From Streptococcus sanguinis (lineage in GTDB: Bacteria; Bacillota; Bacilli; Lactobacillales; Streptococcaceae): a stretch of DNA of 53,655 nucleotides. Position 1 is the stretch's first letter, and each line of letters opens with the position of its first letter. The translations under genes were made by a program, and so were the position numbers. Below the pieces are notes generated by a model. The model saw only the letters and a program-made list of their open reading frames with translations, was not told where the DNA came from and ran no database searches. Below are positions 1 through 8,050 of this stretch, piece by piece. The DNA lies in contig NZ_JAKUVC010000006.1 in assembly GCF_026781265.1 (NCBI RefSeq), positions 1 through 53,655 of the forward strand, read 5' to 3'.

Positions 1-194
1 TTTTGTTTTAATTCAGGAGAGTAATAACGGTTTTTCCCTTTTTTGACATTTTCTATTCCGTAGCGATTAATCAATCGGATTAAGTACTTAAGATTTGAAA
101 GGTTCATTCCATATTTTTCTGAAAGTCGCTTGAAGCTGATTCCTTGTTTTCTTAGTTCATAGATTCGAACTTTATCCTCATAAGTTAATTTCAT
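1..194 (-). CDS. IS3-family transposase OrfA, partial (runs off left edge)
   Basis: The first 64 codons of an OrfA-type helix-turn-helix protein are present. The start reads MKLTYEDKVRIYELRKQG, and later residues include SFKRLSEKYGMN. This is the pattern of the DNA-binding subunit that precedes the DDE transposase (OrfB) in IS3-family elements. ATG is at 194, with GGGGTG as ribosome binding site. The site is buried in a long inverted repeat at 202-243. The catalytic OrfB is not in the window. Confidence 0.8.
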   Translation of the reverse strand, partial: MKLTYEDKVRIYELRKQGISFKRLSEKYGMNLSNLKYLIRLINRYGIENVKKGKNRYYSPELKQ

Positions 195-201
195 TTAAAA
201 A

Positions 202-243
202 CACCCCAAAAGTTAGATTTTTTTCTGTCTAACTTTTGGGGTG
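202..243 (-). repeat. 16-bp perfect inverted repeat over the IS orfA ribosome binding site
   Basis: CACCCCAAAAGTTAGA at 202-217 is exactly complementary to 228-243, with a 10-base loop. The inner arm contains the GGGGTG ribosome binding site of orfA. RNA started outside the IS, such as read-through from the interrupted gene, could fold and hide the site. RNA started inside would not. This resembles the protection against impinging transcription known from other IS elements; here it is inferred. Confidence 0.6.
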
Positions 244-250
244 CAGTTCA

Positions 251-536
251 GAACAGCGGGTCTTTTGTATTCTACAAGTAGGCCTCCGTCCATCATATCA
301 ATACGACCAGAAAATTCAAATCCAAAATCTTGTTGTGTAAATTCTTTTTTTTGTTTATCCTCAACACCTAATTTAGATTCAAGAAATAGATAGATTTCAT
401 TTTCGAATATAGAAGCGATAGTATCCTCATTGTCACTTTGATGAACACGTGATTTAATTTTTGATACTGAGATAGCTAAATCTTCTTTATATTTTTGAGA
501 TTCTAAATACTGATGTTGATTCCTAGATAATTTCAT
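251..536 (-). pseudogene. N-terminal part of a type IIG restriction-modification enzyme, cut by the IS
   Basis: The first 95 codons of the split gene are here; after the break the frame reads 11 codons of IS sequence to a stop at 213. Residues GRID (about 77-80) and VEYKRP (about 88-93) look like the D...ExK core of a PD-(D/E)XK nuclease, as found at the N terminus of type IIG enzymes. Joining base 251 to the right-hand part (50604-53623), and dropping the IS and one copy of GAA, gives one uninterrupted frame of about 1,100 residues. ATG at 536 follows AAAGGA. Confidence 0.8.
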
Positions 537-559
537 GGGCTAGTCCTTTCAGTTTACTA

Positions 560-625
560 TACTTTATATTATATCAAAAAATTGTGGACAGTATACAAAT
601 ATTGAAAAAAATTGTGGACAGTATT
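560..625 (-). promoter_or_regulatory. Promoter and duplicated operator-like repeat of the restriction-modification gene
   Basis: On the minus strand a TATAAT at 568-573 lies about 30 bp upstream of the ATG. The 14-mer ATACTGTCCACAAT occurs twice in the same orientation (581-594 and 611-624). The copies are exactly 30 bp apart, close to three helical turns. One copy falls in the -10/-35 spacer and the other just upstream, as expected for a repressor or control-protein site. No good -35 is visible and no controller gene is identified. Confidence 0.45.
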
Positions 626-659
626 TTTCAAAAAATCTTTTTTGGAAATAAGACAATAG

Positions 660-1055
660 ACATTAACATACCTACTAGCCGTATATGGAAATAAATCTGA
701 TGACTACAACCAAATATAATAGTATAATTCCAGCTACTTCAACTTTAGTGGTTACATTGATACATCCCCACCAGAGCTAAAAAGCCACTGTTACCAGTGA
801 CTTGAAAAGCCTTTCGCTAAAAGGTTTCTAATCTTTCACGAGCAGAGCCACTACCTCCACGTGTGCTGACGTTATCTTCCTATACTATGAAACGAAATAA
901 AGACCGTCCGAATATTTGAATTAAACCATTAAACGTAACTTATCAGTTTACTTAGTACATCTTCGACATACAAAATAGCAATGAAAATTTTGAGGAAATC
1001 GTTCTTACTATTATGCTGGTTTAGTTACTGGCCGCCATACTTCATAGATATACTT
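660..1055. other. Gene-poor stretch with hairpins; possible IS200/IS605-type remnant
   Basis: No credible ORF is seen. The minus strand has an inverted repeat (CACTG TTAC CAGTG near 788-801). It follows a short open tail reading STRGGSGSARERLETF and a stop, near 883-829, with a further stop just upstream of the tail. That arrangement recalls the 3' end of a TnpB-type gene followed by the right-end hairpin of an IS200/IS605 element. The assignment is by impression only and nothing else of such an element remains. Confidence 0.2.
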
Positions 1056-2192
1056 TTAAAAGTTTTTATGTGATCTAAAATCCCTTAATTTCGCATTCAA
1101 AAACTTGGCCACTTGAATATCGTGGGTATTAATTATTTTTGTTCGATTCGCAGTATCTCCACTCAATTTAGGTTTACGAAAAATATCCAAATTTTCGTAT
1201 ATTAGGTTTTTGACTATGAGTTTATCAAATTCTTCTTTTTCTTGCACTGATTCAAAAACAAGTATCAACTCAAGAAACCTTCTTTGAGCCGAACAAGCTT
1301 CTTGGTTTTTTTCGTCAAGAAGAAATTTGTGAATTAGCCATTCTGGACTTCCATCTATAAAATAATTGTAAGAAACATCATTTTTTTGTTCTTTATCAAT
1401 TGAAAGAATCTCCCACCTAGGACTTGAAGTTGTATATCTACCTGAGTCCATCACAATCAACTCATCCTCATAAATAATTGTCTGATGATATTTGAATTGA
1501 TAAGACATGAAATAGTGCCTACTGTTCATCATATTATGAGCGTAGTACACATCTTTACTTCTATCTTCAGAATCCTTATCCTCTACAAAAACAAATTCTG
1601 GAAATTGCTTATAATATCTTCCAACAGAATTACTCTCCCATCCATCCTTATCTTCTATGTAATGGAGTAATCTATCAAACGGTGATAAATCAATTCCAAA
1701 TCGCTTTCTCCATAGATATTCAACTTCTTGTTGACTCGCAACGCTATCAATTGGGGTATTAGTATCCTGCCTTCGTGTATATATTGTCCCAGCTGGAATA
1801 CATGTTTTCCCATCTTTATACTTCTTTTCTAAATAGAAAGGTGTATTATCGGAATTCTTTATGATTAACACATCAATTTCTTTTGAATTAAGAGTTATGG
1901 TTTCAATTGTTATAAACGGTACATTTCCACCAGCAAAACTAGTATTCCTAAGCATATCTACAATCATGGCTTGAGTTTTTCTGCCTTCATCATTGCTGAC
2001 TCCCTTTATTTCCCCATGATCTGATACTCCAAAAATTAAATAGGAATCATTCCTAGAAGGTATGTTAGAAAGGCATAGAATATCATGGATAAATTTAGCC
2101 TTATTTTGATGGTATTTTTCTTTGAAATCCCAATACTCGCCTTCTCTTTTTAGACTAATCAGGTCCATAATAGCAGTCTTGGAAAAACTCAT
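1056..2192 (-). CDS. AlbA_2 / Schlafen AAA-4 domain protein
   Basis: A 378-residue protein. The N-terminal ~130 residues match the AlbA_2 (divergent AAA-4/Schlafen-like) pattern: EYWDFKEKYH, then a helix with ILCLSN, then YLIFGVSDHGEIKGV. The rest (about 150-378) is not recognised. It has acidic stretches and a conserved-looking YNYFIDGSPEWLIHK block, with no membrane segment. Proteins of this class occur in transcription regulation and phage defence, often with nuclease activity. The setting, next to a restriction gene and a DprA/PRTase pair, favours defence. The start is preceded by AAGGAGCAAT. Function is inferred from domain and location only. Confidence 0.7.
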   Translation of the reverse strand: MSFSKTAIMDLISLKREGEYWDFKEKYHQNKAKFIHDILCLSNIPSRNDSYLIFGVSDHGEIKGVSNDEGRKTQAMIVDMLRNTSFAGGNVPFITIETITLNSKEIDVLIIKNSDNTPFYLEKKYKDGKTCIPAGTIYTRRQDTNTPIDSVASQQEVEYLWRKRFGIDLSPFDRLLHYIEDKDGWESNSVGRYYKQFPEFVFVEDKDSEDRSKDVYYAHNMMNSRHYFMSYQFKYHQTIIYEDELIVMDSGRYTTSSPRWEILSIDKEQKNDVSYNYFIDGSPEWLIHKFLLDEKNQEACSAQRRFLELILVFESVQEKEEFDKLIVKNLIYENLDIFRKPKLSGDTANRTKIINTHDIQVAKFLNAKLRDFRSHKNF

Positions 2193-2499
2193 GACTAATT
2201 GCTCCTTAGTTTTCTATAAAAGATATGTACATACACAATTTACAAGTTTACAAAATCAACTACTCAGAACGATTATTTGTCTCAAATCTCATTGACCCTC
2301 TGGTTTTTCAACCAGTATAGTAATTAGCTTCCAGTCAATTGGGATTATCAATATCAATAATTACCGTGCCATTATCTATAGTACTTTGTAATTCATCCCT
2401 TGGATTAATTAAATAGGTATAAATTAACTTTGTCAACATTTCTAACCTTCCAAGTCATAAATTTATCAAAATCTTCATTTGAGACTTTTGGTATCAAAT
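2193..2499 (-). other. Intergenic stretch with a short ORF remnant
   Basis: The only open frame worth noting is 34 codons on the minus strand (ATG at 2439 to TGA at 2335), beginning MLTKLIYTYLINPRDEL. It has no clear ribosome binding site and stops are dense around it, so it is more likely debris of a lost gene than a working one. No hairpin terminator was seen after the 2500-3636 gene. Confidence 0.25.
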
Positions 2500-3636
2500 C
2501 TAGTTTTTATTTATTAATTTGAAAGTTTGCAGTAATGTGTAAGAGTAGCTTCTAAATGATTGACTTGATATAGGAAAAATGTTTAGTCTCGCAAATGCTA
2601 AAGACATAGACACTTTCAGTAGCTTTTGATACTCATTGTTATTTTGTAATTTTTTGTAAAGAGATTCAGTCATTATAATATTTTGAGATGCATCTAACAA
2701 AAAAAATTCAATGATTTTTATAAAGTCACTCTTATCGCTCTTGCTATATTCTGCTTCTATATTCTCAATTACAATTTTCATTGAATCCTTTGATTCGTTT
2801 GGAATTAAAATACAGAAATATGCTGTCTTTAAACTCTTTTCAGGAATTATTGCATAGATAGACTGAAGGGGACTCTCACTCCTAGTAGGATTGGCTGAGA
2901 AAAACATAGTTCCACTTGCAAAAAAGTTAGGAAGGAATCCTAAGTCATAATACTTCAATTCAAAATATTGACAAAAATCAGTATAATTTGGTGATTTCTT
3001 TTCAAGAAATATATTATCAAATCTATTTTTTAAAACATCAGAATTATGAAAATTTGCATTTTCGCTTATAATCTTGGTCGAGAGTTCCTGTTCAAATAAA
3101 TATCGACTTTCGTCTTCTTTTGATATTTTTTTAGAGTAATCCCTTTCGATATTTATTTTTCTATTAACGATTGGATTGTGAACTTCGGATTCCAATTGAT
3201 AATCATATATATAAGAACGATAGAGAAACAAACAAAGATAAGTCTTAAGGTCTGTGTTAAAATCTTTTACTTCGATTGCTTTAAATAGGTCAAAATCATG
3301 TTTTTTACAGAATAAAGGTTGAACACCAGAATATTTAATATTAGTATCTATTACCAAATCTAAGACACCTTTATCATAGATATTACCTACAATATGCTTT
3401 ATATCAGTTGCAAAGACCTTGTTTCCATCGGCGATTCTTCTCAAAAAAGATTTTGGATAAGTATGAGATTCTATAGCTTTCTCACAACAACCAGGATAAT
3501 GACATAACGTTCCAGATTTATTTTCTTCATAGTAATCAGTTTCGTTAAGCTTTAGAAATATATTGCTTTTCTGTTTATATTTGTTCTGAATAAAATCATT
3601 CATAAACTTATCGACTGTTCCAAACTCAAAATTCAA
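2500..3636 (-). CDS. Putative HNH-like zinc protein of unknown function
   Basis: A 378-residue protein from TTG at 3636, chosen because GGAGG at 3644-3648 sits eight bases upstream. The longer frame back to 3678 has no such signal and runs towards recombinase debris. Near the N terminus it has CHYPGC...ESHTYPKSFL and, about 60 residues on, LFCKKHD. That C..C...SH...C..HD layout suggests an HNH/zinc-type nuclease fold, though a classical HNH core is not obvious. The remaining ~250 residues are rich in K, S and N and are not recognised. Its place in the accessory region suggests defence; this is inference. Confidence 0.55.
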   Translation of the reverse strand: MNFEFGTVDKFMNDFIQNKYKQKSNIFLKLNETDYYEENKSGTLCHYPGCCEKAIESHTYPKSFLRRIADGNKVFATDIKHIVGNIYDKGVLDLVIDTNIKYSGVQPLFCKKHDFDLFKAIEVKDFNTDLKTYLCLFLYRSYIYDYQLESEVHNPIVNRKINIERDYSKKISKEDESRYLFEQELSTKIISENANFHNSDVLKNRFDNIFLEKKSPNYTDFCQYFELKYYDLGFLPNFFASGTMFFSANPTRSESPLQSIYAIIPEKSLKTAYFCILIPNESKDSMKIVIENIEAEYSKSDKSDFIKIIEFFLLDASQNIIMTESLYKKLQNNNEYQKLLKVSMSLAFARLNIFPISSQSFRSYSYTLLQTFKLINKN

Positions 3637-3683
3637 AATGATACCTCCATTTAAAATCCATTCATAAAGTTTGCACACTTTTC

Positions 3684-3890
3684 TAGCTTTCCCTTGTTTT
3701 CACGAAGAATCTCTACAGCTCTGAAGAAACCTTGCTGAAGCGTTTCCTTATCAATATGTCGATTAGTACAGCCTTGAACACTTTTCACCTTATAGTGGTT
3801 GTCACACTGCTAGACTAGCCGTTTCCCTCTGCTTGTGGTCAAGTTCTTTCAGCCAAACAGACCTCCACATTATTTACAAAAAAATTCTTG
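3684..3890 (-). pseudogene. Decayed 3' fragment of a large serine recombinase
   Basis: This stretch aligns base by base, at a visually high identity, with 6860-7067 of the intact recombinase gene 6665-8050. Translated with shifts it still shows CGGLFG, TTSRGKR, QGCTNRHID and LQQGFFRAVEILRENKGKL. Those match the zinc-ribbon and C-terminal helix of that enzyme. It has in-frame stops and no 5' half. It lies on the same strand about 3 kb away, so the DprA/PRTase genes are bracketed by two copies of the same recombinase tail. Confidence 0.85.
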
Positions 3891-4066
3891 AATCTTGGCT
3901 TTTTTTCATCTATCCACCGGTACATATTATTGATGTACTCTCGATTTCTTATGCTACTCATTTTATATTGAAGATCACTGATTTGCCGTTCAAGATTTGA
4001 AATCTGTTCTATTTTGCGGTTGATAGCATCATATTCTATCAAAAATCCCTTCAGCGATAGTATCAT
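3839..4066 (-). pseudogene. Chimeric ORF running into the recombinase fragment
   Basis: A 75-codon frame. Its first ~60 residues (EQISNLERQISDLQYKMSS, then RWIDEKKPRFKNFF) are a charged probable coiled coil of unknown origin. Its last ~14 residues are an out-of-frame reading of the decayed recombinase. No ribosome binding site precedes the ATG. It is best read as a broken 5' remnant fused by the rearrangement that created the 3684-3890 fragment. The 205 bases between here and the next gene (4067-4271) hold nothing recognisable. Confidence 0.4.
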
Positions 4067-4271
4067 ACGCTGTTAAATTCATATTTTGTGGGGTAGTATC
4101 TAGAGTAGATGTATTTATTTTATAACTATTATTTTTTCCCCAATATTTTTATTCTCCATAAATTGAACCTACTATCTATCATTTAACAAACAAAATTCTT
4201 AATGAATCTCTAAAGGTATAAATTGACACTCTGAACTATACTAGACAGAAACTTCCGACTTAAATCATAAA

Positions 4272-5504
4272 TTATTTAATTCTTCGATTTAAATCTTCCA
4301 TGACAGGGTCGAAATCAAAGGTGCGTTGACAATCTGAACAACTATAAAAAGGTAAGTAGGTAGTTGAATTAATATTTAGATATAAGTCTCCCGAACAATC
4401 AGGACAGGCTGCTCTATATTCAGAGAATAAGCCAGATTGCTCACGTTGATTAATCGCAAAGACAAAAAAAGACACGTTTTCTGCTCCAGCTTGAAAAAGA
4501 GCTTCCGCGCAGGCTTTTAGTGTTGCACCAGTAGTGACAACATCATCAATGACCAGAATGTTTTTCCCGGTTAAATCCTTTGTTACTGTAAAGACGTTTT
4601 CTACATTCGTCAACCGTTCTCCAGTGCTTAGATATTTTTGTTTTTCAAAATCCCTTGTCGCAATTAAAAATGGTGAAATATCTTCTAGTTGTTGTAACCA
4701 TTTATCAGTTCTCGAAAAAATATGGTCAAATATATCACTAAATCTACTTTCCTCTTTAGGACGAGGAGGAACATAACAGAGTGCATCAAGCTTAAAACTA
4801 CCAGGAAAAGACCCTATTGTTTGGATAATAAGGTCCGAAAGTTTTGTATTAAATTTACCAAATAACTTGCTGCTAGAGCTTTTATTAGAAATAATCGCCT
4901 TAGAATATGGGTGTAATTCATGCATATAATGTTTAGAACCATAATATCTCCCCAACGAGAACAGTCGAACTCTCTTAGAATCCGAAATAGGATATAATGA
5001 ATGAATATATCTACTAATGAATTGACTGGTCGACAATGGGATTTGATTTTCACCAAAATAATTTTTTCCCACAAGATTTTTCGCAATTACTTTTTCATAA
5101 AGTTCATCAAAGCTGTAGAGTATAACGTCTGGGGTATTGTCTAATTGCTCATATTTCAAAATATTCTCTGTTATCAAGACGACCCCGCATAATAACTTCA
5201 TTGAACGTTTAGTAAATCGAGGCTCTTTAGAGACTAAAATAATTTCAGAGGTCCGTGCATTGAGGCGTTCCTTAAAAAGATCAAAAAGAGATAATGAGGG
5301 CCAAAGAACCATTTTTACTGTTTCAACTTTTATAATATCACTTTCATCAATAAAACCAGGCAGCCCTTCTAAGTCGGTTAAAAACAGACAATTAAACTCG
5401 GACTCATATATTTTCTGAATGTCTCTCCAATCATCGGTAGATAAAAGAGGAAGCTCAGAAATATGGAAAACGATACCTTTTATCTCACTAACATTTCTAA
5501 GCAA
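4272..5504 (-). CDS. Phosphoribosyltransferase-domain protein paired with DprA-like protein
   Basis: A 410-residue protein. A clear PRPP-binding loop, [14 protein letters not shown] (about 311-324), marks a type I phosphoribosyltransferase of the ComF kind. A C-terminal zinc ribbon follows (CPDC near 366, CSDC near 391). The N-terminal ~150 residues alternate hydrophobic strands and helices and could be a degenerate HAD/Rossmann-like domain. ComF proteins are about 200-240 residues with an N-terminal zinc finger, so this is a different, larger architecture. The start is TTG at 5504, with GAGGGGGG upstream, and overlaps the end of the DprA-like gene by 8 bases, implying translational coupling. 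Substrate and product are unknown. Confidence 0.8.
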   Translation of the reverse strand: MLRNVSEIKGIVFHISELPLLSTDDWRDIQKIYESEFNCLFLTDLEGLPGFIDESDIIKVETVKMVLWPSLSLFDLFKERLNARTSEIILVSKEPRFTKRSMKLLCGVVLITENILKYEQLDNTPDVILYSFDELYEKVIAKNLVGKNYFGENQIPLSTSQFISRYIHSLYPISDSKRVRLFSLGRYYGSKHYMHELHPYSKAIISNKSSSSKLFGKFNTKLSDLIIQTIGSFPGSFKLDALCYVPPRPKEESRFSDIFDHIFSRTDKWLQQLEDISPFLIATRDFEKQKYLSTGERLTNVENVFTVTKDLTGKNILVIDDVVTTGATLKACAEALFQAGAENVSFFVFAINQREQSGLFSEYRAACPDCSGDLYLNINSTTYLPFYSCSDCQRTFDFDPVMEDLNRRIK

Positions 5505-6495
5505 GTCTATTTCCCCCCTCCTCAGAGATAATATCTAACGAAAAGTCCAAAGGGATAAGCTCAAATTCTTCATCAATATCAAACTCCCCTTTAAAGAAAC
5601 TACTCTCTGCCAAAATCTTTAGTGCATCGCTAGGATTATGCATCACTTTGGCTCCTTTTTTAACAAACTTCTCTGGCCAAGTTATATGTTTATTTTCTAA
5701 TGCACTCTCAGGTAGAAGAACCAATCTCCCCTGTTTAAGAGCATAATCAGCTTGAATAAGAGAGCCAGATGTTTCCCCTGCTTCCATAACAATAGTCGCA
5801 AGAGACAGAGCACTCATAACCCGATTTCTCATTGGGAAGAACCACCGTTGAGTTTTAGATGCTGGAGAGAATTGAGAAACTACTAAGCCTTTCTTCTCTA
5901 TCTCTAACTGCACTTCTTTGTTTTCTGCTGGATAGTACTGATTTAAATGAGTTCCTATTACAGCAATAGTATCTAAACTTAAATCAAGCGCTGCTTTATG
6001 AGCAGAAACATCAATTCCCTTTGCTAAGCCTGATACTATAGTAATTCCGTTTTTACCAAGTTTTTGAGCTAGCCTAGTTGTGTTGTATTTAGCCTTTTCA
6101 GTCGCATTTCTTGAACCAACAAGCGAAACCTTTCGTAATTCGTATAGAAGACTTTTTCTGCCTCTAATATATAAAAATCTAGGTGATTTTTCTGTTGATT
6201 CCAGCATATCTGGATAATCGCTGGTCCCCCGTTTTATTATCTCATCTGCTTCTTTCAATTTTGAAAACTGAGAAAAAGCAAACGCATACTCATGATTTAA
6301 TTGATCTTGATTGATTTTGAAATAAGCGCTATACAAATCTAGATAATCTAAAATAGGAGATGACTCTTTACCTTTATATTCTTCTATAAATGAATCAAAA
6401 ATTGGCTCAAATTTCCCTTCTGTCATTTTTAAACAGTTTTGCAAAGTTGAAAAATTCAAAGCTTCTTGTTTAATCTTATTATCTATTTTAAACAT
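5497..6495 (-). CDS. DprA/Smf-like Rossmann-fold protein (non-competence paralogue)
   Basis: A 332-residue protein with the DprA/Smf core: VGSRNAT (about 123), [18 protein letters not shown] (about 152), [29 protein letters not shown] and [17 protein letters not shown]. In competence, DprA loads RecA on single-stranded DNA. Here the gene sits in a phage accessory region, lacks an obvious C-terminal winged helix, and is coupled to a phosphoribosyltransferase. A nucleotide- or DNA-sensing defence role is therefore more likely. ATG at 6495 follows GGAAAGGAGGGCAC. I recall DprA/PRTase pairs being listed as predicted defence modules but cannot verify it here. Confidence 0.85.
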   Translation of the reverse strand: MFKIDNKIKQEALNFSTLQNCLKMTEGKFEPIFDSFIEEYKGKESSPILDYLDLYSAYFKINQDQLNHEYAFAFSQFSKLKEADEIIKRGTSDYPDMLESTEKSPRFLYIRGRKSLLYELRKVSLVGSRNATEKAKYNTTRLAQKLGKNGITIVSGLAKGIDVSAHKAALDLSLDTIAVIGTHLNQYYPAENKEVQLEIEKKGLVVSQFSPASKTQRWFFPMRNRVMSALSLATIVMEAGETSGSLIQADYALKQGRLVLLPESALENKHITWPEKFVKKGAKVMHNPSDALKILAESSFFKGEFDIDEEFELIPLDFSLDIISEEGGNRLA

Positions 6496-6529
6496 GTGCC
6501 CTCCTTTCCAAAAATCAATTTGTGCCTTA

Positions 6530-6545
6530 TCATTATAACATATTC
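6530..6545 (-). promoter_or_regulatory. Extended -10 promoter for the DprA/PRTase pair
   Basis: On the minus strand ATGTTATAAT (TATAAT at 6532-6537) gives an extended -10 (TGnTATAAT) about 36 bp before the start codon. TTGACA occurs at 6548-6553, but only 10 bp upstream, so it is not a normal -35. The pair therefore has its own promoter, downstream of the recombinase terminator. Confidence 0.5.
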
Positions 6546-6628
6546 CATGTCAAATTAATTTATATATGTAAAATTGACTTTAAAAATTTAAAACTTATCT
6601 TTAATTATAACATTAAAATAGAAAAAAA

Positions 6629-6663
6629 GCTGTAGTGACAGTATCTCATTCTGTAACTACAGC
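6629..6663 (-). terminator. Intrinsic terminator after the serine recombinases
   Basis: GCTGTAGT at 6629-6636 pairs with ACTACAGC at 6656-6663, with further internal pairing. A run of seven T follows on the minus strand. It lies two bases beyond the recombinase stop codon and separates that gene from the DprA/PRTase operon. Confidence 0.85.
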
Positions 6664-6664
6664 C

Positions 6665-8050
6665 TTATAAATTTACTTCTGTTCCTTCTAAAAACTTAAC
6701 GGTGATGTTACCGTCTTCTCCAAGACTAATCTTCTCGAGAACCTGGCACATTTTTCTTCCATTGAATTCTTCCTGATTACTATTAAGTGTCTCCTTTAAT
6801 TTAGCCGCATGGTACCTCTCCAGCTTTTGTTCTTCTCTAAAGTTATCCCACTTATCTCGTAGCTTTTCTTTATTTTCTCGAAGAACCTCTACGGCTCTGA
6901 GGAAAGCTTGCTGCAGGGTTTCTTCATCAATATGGCGATTAGTGCACCCCTGGATTCCTTTTACCTTGTACCGGTTATTGCACTGCCAGACAGGACGTTT
7001 CCCTCTGCTCGTGGTCCAGTTCTTTCTGCCAAATAGACCTCCGCATTCTTTACAGAATACTTTGCAGGTGAATGGGTTTTGTTCGCACTGGATAATGTAA
7101 AAATTGATGTAATTGTCATGCCGAAACTGGTTTCTCCGTTCTATCTCAAGCTGAACCAACTCCCATTCTTCTTTATCAATAATAGCTTCATGGTTGCCTT
7201 CGATATAATATTGATTGACTTGTCCCTGATTCTCACTGCGCTTTTTGGTCAGAAAATCAACCGTATAGGTTTTCTGTAAGAGGGCATCTCCCATGTACTT
7301 CTCATTCTGAAGCATCCTTTGAACCGTAGTGGGATACCAGTTAGCTTTCCCATTCCATCCTGGAACCCCTTCTTCTTTTAGACTTCTCGCTATACTTTCT
7401 GGTGTTTCTCCTTGTAAAAAATCCCGAAAGATTCGTCTGACAATCTTGGCTTGCTCCTCATTGATGACTAGATTTCCATTCTCACCCTTATCGTAGCCTA
7501 CAAACTTGGTTGTGTTAACTCTTATTTCGCCCCGTTCGAACTTCTTTCGAATCCCCCAGGTCGCATTCTCTGAAATAGAACGGGATTCATCTTGGGCCAA
7601 GGAAGAAAGAATAGTCAAGAGCACCTCTCCTTTGGCATCTAGACTGTCAATATTCTCCTTTTCAAAGATAACCCCAATTCCAAGTTCCTTTAATTCCCGG
7701 ACATATTTCAAGCAGTCTAGCGTGTTTCTAGAAAAACGACTAATGGATTTCACAATGATTCTATCTACTTTGCCTTTTCGGCAGTCAGCTATCAACCGAT
7801 TAAACTCTGTGCGTTTCTTGGTATTAGTTCCTGAAATCCCCTCATCCGCATAAATATCAACCAACTCGTAGAGAGGATTCTGCCTAATAAACTCTTTGTA
7901 ATACCGAACCTGGTTCTCATAGCTTGATAGCTGTTCGTCTTGGTCGGTGGATACTCGGCAGTAGGCCGCCATTCGGATTTTCTGAATGTGTTGCTTCTGC
8001 TCGACTTGTATCGTTTTCTTTGCTGGAATAACTGTAATATTTTTTGCCAC
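6665..8050 (-). CDS. Large serine recombinase (integrase type), second of a tandem pair
   Basis: A 461-residue protein. The resolvase domain carries the catalytic serine in YCRVST (about 32-37) and ISRFSRN. The recombinase domain contains GWNGKANWYPTTVQRMLQNEKYMGD. A zinc ribbon follows (CKVFCKECGG...C...GCTNRHID) with a C-terminal helical tail. This class performs site-specific integration and excision, cleaving two sites with 2-bp overhangs. The start is GTG at 8050 with GGAGGAG seven bases upstream. It lies inside the end of the preceding recombinase, overlapping it by 134 bases in another frame. It is likely translated from the same message and could act with its neighbour. Confidence 0.9.
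   Translation of the reverse strand: MAKNITVIPAKKTIQVEQKQHIQKIRMAAYCRVSTDQDEQLSSYENQVRYYKEFIRQNPLYELVDIYADEGISGTNTKKRTEFNRLIADCRKGKVDRIIVKSISRFSRNTLDCLKYVRELKELGIGVIFEKENIDSLDAKGEVLLTILSSLAQDESRSISENATWGIRKKFERGEIRVNTTKFVGYDKGENGNLVINEEQAKIVRRIFRDFLQGETPESIARSLKEEGVPGWNGKANWYPTTVQRMLQNEKYMGDALLQKTYTVDFLTKKRSENQGQVNQYYIEGNHEAIIDKEEWELVQLEIERRNQFRHDNYINFYIIQCEQNPFTCKVFCKECGGLFGRKNWTTSRGKRPVWQCNNRYKVKGIQGCTNRHIDEETLQQAFLRAVEVLRENKEKLRDKWDNFREEQKLERYHAAKLKETLNSNQEEFNGRKMCQVLEKISLGEDGNITVKFLEGTEVNL

Larger units (their letters stand above)
1..250 (-). mobile_element. IS3-family insertion sequence, left-window fragment
   Basis: This is the orfA-side end of an IS3-family element that continues off the left edge. 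Its outer terminus, read on the minus strand, begins TGAACTGCACCCC at base 250. That is an imperfect inverted repeat of the IS terminus at the right edge of the window (TGTACTGACCCC, starting at 53627). The trinucleotide GAA follows at 251-253 and the same GAA precedes the right-hand terminus at 53624-53626, as a 3-bp target duplication would. The IS lies inside a restriction-modification gene. Family assignment rests on the orfA product and the TG...CA ends. Confidence 0.85.

Noticed and set aside
1..250. Two independent IS copies at the window ends
   Set aside because: The matching GAA duplication and the exactly restored reading frame make one insertion far simpler, though only reads across the IS can prove it.
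5497..6495. Housekeeping competence dprA
   Set aside because: It is in a phage accessory region, coupled to a PRTase, and lacks neighbours and C-terminal domain of the competence gene.
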